Part shown: one piece after another, positions 1-5,491 of the stretch
Position numbering within the stretch: position 1 is the stretch's first letter
Layout of the letters: every line of letters begins with the position of its first letter
Source of the DNA: Candidatus Hydrogenedentota bacterium
Lineage (GTDB): Bacteria > Hydrogenedentota > Hydrogenedentia > Hydrogenedentales > SLHB01
Reading direction: 5' to 3'
Assembly (NCBI GenBank): GCA_016934125.1
Contig: JAFGTL010000106.1
Location: 1 to 5,491, forward strand
DNA length: 5,491 bases
Translations under genes and position numbers: made by a program
Notes under the pieces: model-generated
Told to the model about the DNA's origin: nothing
Seen by the model: only the letters and a program-made list of their open reading frames with translations
Databases searched by the model: none

Positions 1-98
1 GTGTGGCCGAGCGGAACCCGCACACCGACAGCAACTTCGGACGCGCCGCCATTCGCTACCAGACGTTCTGGCCGAAGCGCCGCGGCGGTGGGCGGCTC

Positions 99-107
99 TG
101 GTATCAT
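99..107 (+). promoter_or_regulatory. Possible extended -10 promoter of the DUF6807 gene
   Basis: TGGTATCAT fits the extended -10 consensus TGnTATAAT with one mismatch in the hexamer. It is the most AT-rich spot in an otherwise very GC-rich stretch. Transcription starting about 7 bases downstream would give a leader of roughly 30 bases before the ATG at 144. No recognisable -35 box lies 16-18 bases upstream, which is tolerated for extended -10 promoters. This is a motif match only, and the sigma factor is unknown. Confidence 0.4.
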
Positions 108-114
108 GCAGGCG

Positions 115-147
115 ATGAATCGAACTCGACGGAGGATACTCGGATGA
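115..147 (+). other. Short Arg-rich leader ORF, 10 codons, overlapping the DUF6807 start
   Basis: An ATG at 115 opens the peptide MNRTRRRILG, ending in a TGA at 145-147 that overlaps the ATG at 144 as ATGA. An in-frame ATG at 106 would add three residues. Two readings are possible. It could be an upstream ORF translationally coupled to the downstream gene. Alternatively, its charged MNRTRRR stretch could be the true n-region of the downstream signal peptide, displaced by a one-base indel. It has no good ribosome binding site of its own, so it may also be chance. Confidence 0.25.
131..135 (+). promoter_or_regulatory. Strong Shine-Dalgarno site (GGAGG) for the DUF6807 gene
   Basis: GGAGG is a perfect anti-SD complement placed eight bases before the ATG at 144. 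It decides the start. The reading frame stays open to the left edge of the window, but no upstream in-frame start has a comparable site. Starting at 144 also places a hydrophobic segment at the extreme N-terminus. Confidence 0.8.
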
Positions 148-1052
148 TGATGGTGTTGCTGGGCCCGCTGCTTACCCTCCCGATGGGCGCGGCGGAGCCG
201 CCGTTCCCGCTCGTTCAGGCCATCCCCATGCCGGGACGCCAGGCGGCCTTCGAGATCGAGGGGCGCGAGGCGGCCCGCTACCACTATGACGCGTCCTATC
301 ACCGGCCCTTCGTGTTTCCGCTGATCGGCCCGGCGGGCCGGCCCGTCACCCGCCTCACCCACCCCCACGATCCCGACGGCCACGGCCATCACCTGTCCGT
401 CTGGGTGGCCCACCGCAGCGTGAACGGCGCCAACTTCTGGGAGAACGGCGACGCACGCATCGTCCACCAGGCCATCGAGCAGTACAAGGACGGCGCCACG
501 GCGGCATCCCTCACCGTGCGGAACGCCTGGACGGATGGCGCCGGCGCCGCGCTCCTTGACGAGCGCCGGACGATCGCGCTGCACGCCCTGCCGGATGACG
601 AGCGGTATCTGGACGTCGCCATCGAGTTGGCGCCTGCCGGCGCGCCCGTGACGTTCGGCGCAACGCCCTTCGGATTCCTCGCGGTGCGCGTCGCCAAGAC
701 GATGTCCGTCGCCGATGGCGGCGGCACGATCCGGAACTCGGAAGGGGGCGTGGACGAAGAGGGCGTGTTCTGGAAACGGGCGCGGTGGGTGGATTACACC
801 GGCCGGGTGACGCCCGATGAGCGGAACGGCGTCACGTTCTTCGATCACCCGTCGAATCCGCGCTATCCAGCCTTCTACCACGTGCGCAACGACGGGTGGA
901 TGGGCGCCTCGTTCACGAAAGACGAGCCGTTCATCCTTGCCCAGGGCGAGACGCTCACGCTCCGCTACCGGCTCTTCGTCCACGGCGCCGATGCCGCGCC
1001 GGAACGCATCGAACAGCATTGGCAGCGCTGGGCGGACAGCGGCGCCGACTGA
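144..1052 (+). CDS. Probable exported DUF6807 ('PmoA'-family) protein
   Basis: The 302-residue product belongs by motif to the DUF6807 family. Databases often label this family 'methane oxygenase PmoA', but it is unrelated to particulate methane monooxygenase and its biochemical role is not established. Hallmarks in order are RPFVFPL (54-60), the His-rich block HPHDPDGHGHHLSVWVAH (73-90), NFWEN (97-101), GATPFGFLAVRVAK (172-185), GVDEEGVFWKRARWVDYTG (202-220), FFDHPSNPRYP (232-242) and DGWMGASF (250-257). The His/Asp block suggests a metal or ligand site (inference). Residues 1-17 are hydrophobic and end in GAA before EPPFP, like a short signal peptide, but the n-region has no Lys or Arg. The length is normal for the family, so the protein is probably complete. 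Family members often sit near genes for sugar catabolism or oxidoreductases, but here the only visible neighbour is the unrelated men operon, running convergently. The family call is firm and the function is unknown. Confidence 0.88.
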   Translation: MMMVLLGPLLTLPMGAAEPPFPLVQAIPMPGRQAAFEIEGREAARYHYDASYHRPFVFPLIGPAGRPVTRLTHPHDPDGHGHHLSVWVAHRSVNGANFWENGDARIVHQAIEQYKDGATAASLTVRNAWTDGAGAALLDERRTIALHALPDDERYLDVAIELAPAGAPVTFGATPFGFLAVRVAKTMSVADGGGTIRNSEGGVDEEGVFWKRARWVDYTGRVTPDERNGVTFFDHPSNPRYPAFYHVRNDGWMGASFTKDEPFILAQGETLTLRYRLFVHGADAAPERIEQHWQRWADSGAD

Positions 1053-1089
1053 GCCGGCCCGCCTGCGCGAAACCTACTCAGCGGGCGCC
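1041..1089. terminator. Imperfect inverted repeat at the convergent gene ends, possible bidirectional terminator
   Basis: The left arm GGCGCCGACTGAG (1041-1053) pairs with the right arm CTCAGCGGGCGCC (1077-1089) over 11 of 13 positions, as 6 bp and 5 bp helices separated by a 2x2 internal loop. A 23-base loop lies between them. The left arm contains the TGA of the DUF6807 gene, and the TAG of menH sits at the loop edge. The placement, straddling both stop codons of two convergent genes, is what one expects of a shared 3'-end hairpin. No T-run follows on either strand, so it is not a canonical intrinsic terminator. It may stabilise 3' ends or may be chance in GC-rich DNA. Confidence 0.35.
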
Positions 1090-1880
1090 AGAAACGCGCG
1101 GAGCCGTTGGGCGAACGCCCCGGGTTGTTCGAGATGGATGTTGTGTCCGCACCCGGCCACCACCTCGGCACGCGCCGCCGGGCACGCGGCCGCCATGGCC
1201 GACGCGATGCCCTGGAACTTCGCGTCTTCCTCGCCGGCCAGCAGCAGCGCCGGCATACTGAGCCCCCCGAGTTCGTTCCAGAGCGACGGCTGCCGGCCGG
1301 TGCCGGCGGCCCGCAGCGATGCGGCCAGTTGGGCCGGATCGTTTTCGAGCCGGCGCGCGATCACGCCTTCGAGCCGCTCGGGATCGCGGGCGAGCGACGC
1401 GAACAGGGGCATGGCATACCAGCGGCGCAGGAAGGCCTCGAAGTCGCCCGTCTCGAGTTCGATAGCCCGGCGTTCATCCTCGGCCCGGCGCGCCGCGCGT
1501 TCGCCCTCGCCGCGCAACCCGGGCGATGCCGATTCGAGCACGAGCCGCTCGATACCCCCCGGATGCCGCAGCGCCCAATACAGCGCCAATCGCCCGCCCA
1601 TCGAGTAGCCCACGACGGCGTGGCGCGCCATCTCGAGCCCGGCCACCAGGCGATCGAGGGCGGCGCAGGTGGTCTCGAAGTCCGGAACGCGCGCGCCGGG
1701 CCCAATGCGCGTGCGGCCGTGGCCGGGCAGATCGACGAGCAGCGACGCATGGGATGGCGCGAGTTCCGCGGCCATGGCGTCCCAATCCGAGCCGCGGCCC
1801 ATGAATCCGTGGAGAAACACGATCACGGGCTGGTTGGATTCGCCGCGAAAGGTATACTGAATCGCGTCTGCGCTGCTCAC
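1074..1880 (-). CDS. menH: MenH, SHCHC synthase (alpha/beta hydrolase fold)
   Basis: 2-Succinyl-6-hydroxy-2,4-cyclohexadiene-1-carboxylate synthase removes pyruvate from SEPHCHC, the MenD product, to give SHCHC in the cytoplasm. The 268-residue protein is close to the roughly 250 of the E. coli enzyme and shows the family motifs: LHGFMG (23-28, oxyanion region), VDLPGHG (49-55), the nucleophile elbow GYSMGG with Ser93, GEEDAKF with Asp219, and GCGHNIHLEQP with His246. The Ser-Asp-His triad is therefore complete. ESASPGLR (116-123) and the Arg/Glu-rich helix after it also resemble E. coli MenH. The chosen start is the GTG at 1880, 28 bases after the menD stop, because the conserved fold begins right after it. 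A GTG at 1904, only 4 bases past the menD stop, is an in-frame alternative that would add a basic GKRKRDT stretch. Neither has a good Shine-Dalgarno site. It is the last gene of the visible operon. Confidence 0.92.
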   Translation of the reverse strand: MSSADAIQYTFRGESNQPVIVFLHGFMGRGSDWDAMAAELAPSHASLLVDLPGHGRTRIGPGARVPDFETTCAALDRLVAGLEMARHAVVGYSMGGRLALYWALRHPGGIERLVLESASPGLRGEGERAARRAEDERRAIELETGDFEAFLRRWYAMPLFASLARDPERLEGVIARRLENDPAQLAASLRAAGTGRQPSLWNELGGLSMPALLLAGEEDAKFQGIASAMAAACPAARAEVVAGCGHNIHLEQPGAFAQRLRAFLAPAE

Positions 1881-1908
1881 GGTGTCCCGTTTCCGTTTCC
1901 CCACGCCC

Positions 1909-3675
1909 TCACCCGCCGGCGAGGCACGCCACCGCGGCCTCGTCCAACGCCTGGTGCATGGCGTGCGTTGCGGCCCGATCCGCGGCCACCTCGATGATGG
2001 ATGGGGCGCCGCCTGCCGTTGCGGCCCGATAGGCGGCAACAAACCCGTCCGCCGTGTCGGGGGCGGCGTAGCCCAACCCGAAGGCCTCCGCAACCCGCTC
2101 GAACCGGATCCCGTGAGGCGCGGCGAAGTAGGGCTCGAACACCTCCTCGAAACCCGCGATAGGCAGGAAGTGGAAGATGCCGCCGCCGTTGTTGTTCACG
2201 ATCACGAGCGTAACCGGCCGGGCCGCCTGGCGCAGCAGCGCGAGGGAATTCAGATCGTGCAGCGCGGCCACGTCGCCGATCACGGCCGTCACGGGCGCAT
2301 CGAGTCCGTCGGCCAGTCCGGCGGCCGTCGCAATCGTGCCGTCGATGCCGCTCGCGCCGCGGTTGGCCACGGCCACACGTGCGCCGAGGCTGCCCGCGGC
2401 CACGCGCTCCATCTCGCGGATGGGCAGGCTGTTGCCCAACACGAGGGCCGCACCCTCGGGTAGTTCTTCGCTCACCAGCCGCGCCATGGCCAGTTCGCTC
2501 AACCCCGGCTGAGCGCGCAGGAAGTCATCCACCGCCGCGTCGACACGCGTCGACGCCGCGACGATGGACTGGGCCCACCCCGGATCGGCTTCGGGCGCCA
2601 CGCCCGAGCCCAGCCACGCGCAGAATCCGGCGATATCCGCCTCGATGCGCAGGCCGCTGCGATGAAGCGCATCGGCCCGGAGCGGGTGATCGGCCACGGC
2701 GATGAGGGCAGCGGCCCGGTGTTCATCCATGAACTGAGCCAGCCGCTTCGAGGTGGGCGGGCCGCCGATCTGCACGATCAAGTCGGGCTCGCACAACGCC
2801 TGAAACCGCGGCGACGCCAAGGCGAGATCGTAGAAGGGCGCCGCGGGCCCGTCAATGCCGCCCAGCCGAAGCCCGGACAGCACGTCCGGGAACGCGGGCC
2901 AGCCGAGGGCGTTGACGAGGCCGGCCGCGGCCGTTCGCTCGGCCTGCGAGCCGAGTGGCCCAATGACGAGCAGCGGCCGCGTGTGCCCGTTCATGGCCTG
3001 GATCAGCCGGCGCTGGCCATCTTGGCTGAGTTCGGTGGCGGGCGGCGCATACTGCGTCCACGGCATGTCGCGCGACGCGAGCCACGAGTCGACAGGGGCG
3101 AGGTAGCCGGTGAAGTCCTCGCCGGATTCCGTCGGTGCGAGGGGCTCCCGGAACGGGCAGTTGAGGTGCGCCGGCCCCCGGGGCGCGCGGATCGCGCGAT
3201 ACACGGCCTGATCGATGGTGGTGAGGGCGAACTCGGGCGGAATCGCCCGCGACGGACACGGCAGGGCGGACGCGTAGCGCGCGTATTCGCCGAACACCTT
3301 CACCTGATCGATGGCCTGGTTCGCGCCCGTATCGAGTAACTCGGGCGGCCGATCGGCCGTCAACACGATCAGCGGCACGCGCGCCATGGCCGCCTCCACC
3401 ACGGCCGGGAAGTAGTTGGCAACCGCCGTGCCCGAGGTGCAGATCAACGCCGCCGGCGCCTCCGCCCCGCGCGCGTAGCCCAGGGCGTAGTAGGCGGCGC
3501 CGCGTTCATCGTAGTGCACAATCCCCCGGGCGCCCTCGGTTCCGGCCACGGCCACGGTGAGGGGACTGCACCGCGAACCGGGACTCATGCAGAAGGTGTG
3601 CACCCCGAGCCGCACCAACTCCTCGACAATCAGTCCCGCCCACACCCCGTTCAGGTTTGCCTTTCGCGCGTCCAT
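1909..3675 (-). CDS. menD: MenD, SEPHCHC synthase (ThDP-dependent)
   Basis: The enzyme decarboxylates 2-oxoglutarate with thiamine diphosphate and adds the resulting four-carbon unit to isochorismate, giving SEPHCHC. This is the first committed step of classical menaquinone synthesis. The 588-residue length fits the family. The N-terminal pyrimidine-binding domain has SPGSRCSPLT (31-40), HYDERG with the catalytic ThDP glutamate Glu57 (54-59), CTSGTAVANYFPAVVEA (79-95) and TADRPPELLDTGANQAIDQ (106-124). A central domain covers about 200-360. The C-terminal domain has GNSLPIR (414-420) and NRGASGIDG (438-446), which carry the isochorismate/oxoglutarate-binding arginines, then GDVAALHDLN (467-476) and NNNGGGIF (494-501), the metal/diphosphate motif. 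The one small oddity is Cys36, where Ser or Asn is usual in SPGSR(S/N). The ATG at 3675 lies 10 bases after the menF stop, behind a G-run. All catalytic features are intact. Confidence 0.97.
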   Translation of the reverse strand: MDARKANLNGVWAGLIVEELVRLGVHTFCMSPGSRCSPLTVAVAGTEGARGIVHYDERGAAYYALGYARGAEAPAALICTSGTAVANYFPAVVEAAMARVPLIVLTADRPPELLDTGANQAIDQVKVFGEYARYASALPCPSRAIPPEFALTTIDQAVYRAIRAPRGPAHLNCPFREPLAPTESGEDFTGYLAPVDSWLASRDMPWTQYAPPATELSQDGQRRLIQAMNGHTRPLLVIGPLGSQAERTAAAGLVNALGWPAFPDVLSGLRLGGIDGPAAPFYDLALASPRFQALCEPDLIVQIGGPPTSKRLAQFMDEHRAAALIAVADHPLRADALHRSGLRIEADIAGFCAWLGSGVAPEADPGWAQSIVAASTRVDAAVDDFLRAQPGLSELAMARLVSEELPEGAALVLGNSLPIREMERVAAGSLGARVAVANRGASGIDGTIATAAGLADGLDAPVTAVIGDVAALHDLNSLALLRQAARPVTLVIVNNNGGGIFHFLPIAGFEEVFEPYFAAPHGIRFERVAEAFGLGYAAPDTADGFVAAYRAATAGGAPSIIEVAADRAATHAMHQALDEAAVACLAGG

Positions 3676-3678
3676 ACG

Positions 3679-3684
3679 CCCCCC
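3679..3684 (-). promoter_or_regulatory. Pure-G ribosome binding site before menD
   Basis: On the minus strand the 10-base menF-menD gap contains GGGGGG three bases before the ATG at 3675. A GAGGAG sits further upstream, inside the last codons of menF, and is poorly spaced. With so short a gap, menD is probably translated by ribosomes coming off menF, the G-run acting as a weak SD. Compare the similar GGGGGGCG element before menF. Confidence 0.4.
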
Positions 3685-3685
3685 G

Positions 3686-5101
3686 TTATCGCTCCTCGCC
3701 CACGCCCACCGCGTCCAGGAAACCGCTCACCTTGCTTTCGAGTTCGGCCCACTCCCGTTCGCCCTGTGAGCCCGCGACAATGCCTGCGCCCGCGTAGAGC
3801 CGCAGCGTCTCGCCCGCCACCAGGCCCGAGCGGAGCGCCACAGCGAACTCCGCCTCCTCGCGGCCCACCCAGCCCACCGGGCCCGCATACCACCCGCGAT
3901 CGAAGGGCTCGAGCGCCGCGATCCACCGGAGCGCCTCGGCCGTCGGCACGCCGCCCACCGCCGGCGTAGGATGCAGCGCCTCGAGGATATCCGCATCGGT
4001 GACGCCCGCGCGTAGCTCGCCCTCGAGCCGGGCGAACAGGTGCTCGCAGTGGCGGAGTTGCAGCACGGATACCTCCGGATCGCCGGCCACCGCCTCGCAG
4101 ATCGACTCCAATCCGGCCCGAATCCCGTCGATCACGAACCGATGCTCGCGTAGTTCTTTGTCGTCCGATAGAAGCTCGGCACGCAGCGCCGCGTCATCCG
4201 CGCGGCCCCGCGGCCGCGTCCCGGCCACTGCTTCGGTGTCGAGATGCCGGTTTCGCCGCGTGTACAGCCGCTCCGGAGACGCGCCGATGAACGCAGCCCC
4301 GCGGGCCGGCTGGAAACAGAACCGGTAGGCCTGGACGGCGCCTTCGGCGAGCCGGCCCAACACCGTCAGCGGATCGAGCGCCTCGCGGAAGCGCAACCGG
4401 CTCTCACGCGCGAGCACGACTTTCTCGACACGCCCGGCCCGCTCATGCTCCAGTGCCCAGTCTACCATGCGAAGCCATTCGGCGTGCTCGGGCCGATCCG
4501 CGCGCGACTCGGCCGGCGCCGGCAACGCTGCCGTGCCCGCCGCGTCGCCGGGAAACCGCACCGATCCCAGATCCGCCAGCAGGCGGGCCTGCTCGACATC
4601 GGTGGCGCCGCCCTCGCCGATCAGGGCGTTGCAGGCCAACCACGTAGAGCCGTCATCGCGCCGTTCGATCTCGAACCGGGGCAGCACGAACCGGTGCGCG
4701 CCGAAGCCGGCCCACGCCGGATCGCCCTCGGCGGCAACGTTGAATCGGAGCCCCCCGAGATAGCGCGTGTGCCGGGACGCCCGGGCAAGCCGCTCCGCGA
4801 TCGTACGGAACGACTGACGCACATCGCGCGCGTCCCCGGAGAGCGCGTCCGCTACGCCGATCCCGGCCAATTCGAGGGCCCCGTCCCGCCCGCCCCAATA
4901 CACCTTCTCCCCATCCGCCTGCGCGCACAGCCATCCCAGCGGCTCCACCGGTTCGATGGCGATCTCGGCTCGGAACATCCCGGATCGCGCCGCGCCCGGC
5001 GGCGCCGCGCCGCCCGCCCACGCCTCCCGGATCTGCGCGGCCAGCGCCTCCGGCGCGGACATAGCCGGAACCGGCGCTGACAACGAGTCCCTGCCGCTCA
5101 T
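3686..5101 (-). CDS. menF: MenF, menaquinone-specific isochorismate synthase
   Basis: The enzyme isomerises chorismate to isochorismate, with Mg2+, as the entry to menaquinone synthesis. The 471-residue protein has a divergent N-terminal half (about 1-200) and a conserved chorismate-binding domain from about 205. Motifs are EKVVLAR (226-232), whose Lys227 matches the catalytic base that activates water in MenF/EntC-type synthases, FIGASPERL (271-279), LDTEAVAGTRPRG (287-299), DDKELREHRFVID (313-325), HLFARLEG (354-361), LHPTPAVGGVPT (376-387), EPFDRGWYAGPVGW (398-411) and GAGIVAGSQGEREWAELESK (438-457), which supplies the Mg-binding acidic residues. The lysine and the AGT triplet favour isochorismate synthase over anthranilate or aminodeoxychorismate synthase, and menD next door decides it over EntC-type use. 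The start is the ATG at 5101, which overlaps the menG stop as ATGA and follows a seven-G run. An in-frame ATG at 5062 lacks any SD. The stop is 10 bases before menD. Confidence 0.95.
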   Translation of the reverse strand: MSGRDSLSAPVPAMSAPEALAAQIREAWAGGAAPPGAARSGMFRAEIAIEPVEPLGWLCAQADGEKVYWGGRDGALELAGIGVADALSGDARDVRQSFRTIAERLARASRHTRYLGGLRFNVAAEGDPAWAGFGAHRFVLPRFEIERRDDGSTWLACNALIGEGGATDVEQARLLADLGSVRFPGDAAGTAALPAPAESRADRPEHAEWLRMVDWALEHERAGRVEKVVLARESRLRFREALDPLTVLGRLAEGAVQAYRFCFQPARGAAFIGASPERLYTRRNRHLDTEAVAGTRPRGRADDAALRAELLSDDKELREHRFVIDGIRAGLESICEAVAGDPEVSVLQLRHCEHLFARLEGELRAGVTDADILEALHPTPAVGGVPTAEALRWIAALEPFDRGWYAGPVGWVGREEAEFAVALRSGLVAGETLRLYAGAGIVAGSQGEREWAELESKVSGFLDAVGVGEER

Positions 5102-5491
5102 TCCGCCCCCCCGGACGCGCAGTCGGCGCAGCCGTTGGCACAAGGCTTCTCGGCCTGGTAGAGCGTCGCGATGCCGCAAGTGAGTGGATAGGCCCGCACG
5201 TCGGCGAAGCCGGCCTCGATCAGCCGATCGCAGAAGGCCTGCCCGTGGGGAAAGCGCTCGACGGATTGGTTCAGGTAGCGGTAGGCGCGGGGCTGGCCCG
5301 ACAACCGCCCGCCCACCCACGGCAGGATGTGGCGCAGGTAGAGCAAGTACGGCCCGCGGACGAACCAACGCCGCGGGAGCGAGAATTCGAGGATGAGCGC
5401 GCGGCCGCCGGGCTTGAGCACGCGGCCGATCTCGCCGAGCGCGCCCGCCACATCGCCCACGTTCCGGATCCCGAACGCCATTGTCACGACA
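5098..5491 (-). CDS. menG: MenG/UbiE, demethylmenaquinone C-methyltransferase (C-terminal half, cut by window edge)
   Basis: The enzyme uses S-adenosylmethionine to methylate demethylmenaquinone (or the ubiquinone precursor in other bacteria), giving the finished quinone. Only the last 130 residues are visible. The reading frame continues past the right edge, so the start, SAM motif I and most of the Rossmann fold are missing. What is seen matches UbiE/MenG: VTMAFGIRNV at the cut, RVLKPGGRALILEFS (the post-motif III strand-turn), then RYLNQSVERFP and AGFADVRAYPLTCGIATLY near the C-terminus. Given the men neighbours I call it MenG. Whether it also serves ubiquinone cannot be told here. Its stop overlaps the menF start by four bases (ATGA), indicating translational coupling. 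The oddity is that the normal end after ATLYQAEK is followed by a tail with three cysteines, CANGCADC, and a Gly-rich finish. Confidence 0.93.
   Translation of the reverse strand, partial: VVTMAFGIRNVGDVAGALGEIGRVLKPGGRALILEFSLPRRWFVRGPYLLYLRHILPWVGGRLSGQPRAYRYLNQSVERFPHGQAFCDRLIEAGFADVRAYPLTCGIATLYQAEKPCANGCADCASGGAE
5106..5112 (-). promoter_or_regulatory. Pure-G ribosome binding site before menF
   Basis: On the minus strand a run of seven G followed by CGGA precedes the menF ATG at 5101. It lies inside the last menG codons, where it encodes Gly-Gly. There is no GGAGG nearby, so the G-run together with the ATGA stop/start overlap must support menF translation. Seven identical bases are also a place where sequencing or replication slippage could alter the menG C-terminus. 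Confidence 0.45.

Noticed and set aside
1..14. GTGTGGCCGAGCGG resembles the D-arm region of tRNA-Leu or tRNA-Ser
   Set aside because: The following bases do not continue as a tRNA: no TTGAAGGC-type continuation, no anticodon arm and no T-loop (TTCGANTCC) within the next 80 bases.
79..86. GCCGCGGC palindrome upstream of the DUF6807 gene as a possible operator
   Set aside because: It is only eight bases, all G and C, and such palindromes are common by chance at this composition.
1..107. Minus-strand ORF starting with the ATG at 107 and running off the left edge (MIPEPPTAAALRPERLVANG...)
   Set aside because: It has no Shine-Dalgarno site, a composition typical of chance GC-rich frames and no recognisable motif. 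It is too short in the window to judge.
3..143. N-terminal extension of the DUF6807 reading frame to the left edge of the window
   Set aside because: The frame is open, but the extension is not hydrophobic, would bury the signal-like segment inside the protein, and competes with a perfect GGAGG site eight bases before ATG 144.
1107..1997. 296-codon plus-strand ORF antisense to menH
   Set aside because: It lies over a clearly recognised gene and has the Arg/Gly/Pro/Ala-rich composition of GC-rich antisense frames, with no family motif.
2536..2555. Repeated CGCGTCGAC units around 2536-2555
   Set aside because: They encode the ordinary stretch STRVDAAVDD of MenD. GTCGAC is a palindrome that recurs easily in GC-rich code, and there is no further copy or structure.
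4244..5080. 278-codon plus-strand ORF antisense to menF, and similar ones opposite menD (1882-2463, 2662-3339)
   Set aside because: These are shadow frames. In GC-rich codons the antisense strand lacks stop codons. There is no ribosome binding site and no protein-like pattern.

Overview
The window is GC-rich bacterial DNA, about two-thirds G+C by eye. About 90 % of it is the end of a menaquinone (vitamin K2) biosynthesis operon on the minus strand. The only other gene is a plus-strand gene for a small, probably exported protein of the uncharacterised DUF6807 ('PmoA') family, which converges on the operon. The organism makes menaquinone by the classical isochorismate/SHCHC (MenF-MenD-MenH) route, not the futalosine route. 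DUF6807 proteins are frequent in Planctomycetota, Verrucomicrobiota, Acidobacteriota, Hydrogenedentota and similar polysaccharide-degrading lineages. One of these groups is my best guess (inference), but the window has no rRNA or other marker to fix it.

Layout. Positions 1-143 hold no gene I can support, only a plausible promoter (extended -10, TGGTATCAT), a ten-codon Arg-rich leader ORF and a strong GGAGG ribosome binding site. Positions 144-1052 (+) encode the DUF6807 protein. A 21-base gap separates its stop from the menH stop on the other strand. An imperfect inverted repeat (1041-1089) spans both stops and may form a shared 3'-end hairpin. On the minus strand, in transcription order from the right edge, are menG/ubiE (C-terminal half only, running off the window), menF, menD and menH.

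The operon is tightly packed: menG and menF share an ATGA stop/start overlap, menF and menD are 10 bases apart, and menH begins within about 30 bases of the menD stop. MenF converts chorismate to isochorismate. MenD adds the succinyl-semialdehyde unit from 2-oxoglutarate to give SEPHCHC. MenH eliminates pyruvate to give SHCHC. MenG performs the last step, C-methylation of demethylmenaquinone. The genes for the middle steps (menC, menE, menB) and the prenyltransferase (menA) are not in the window. They may lie upstream of menG (beyond base 5491) or elsewhere. All visible catalytic motifs of MenF, MenD and MenH are intact.

I see no strong sign of an undescribed multi-gene system. Points worth a second look are a short Cys-rich tail on MenG, the leader ORF or possible frameshift at the start of the DUF6807 gene, the inverted repeat at the convergent gene ends, and unusual pure-G ribosome binding sites at two men junctions.
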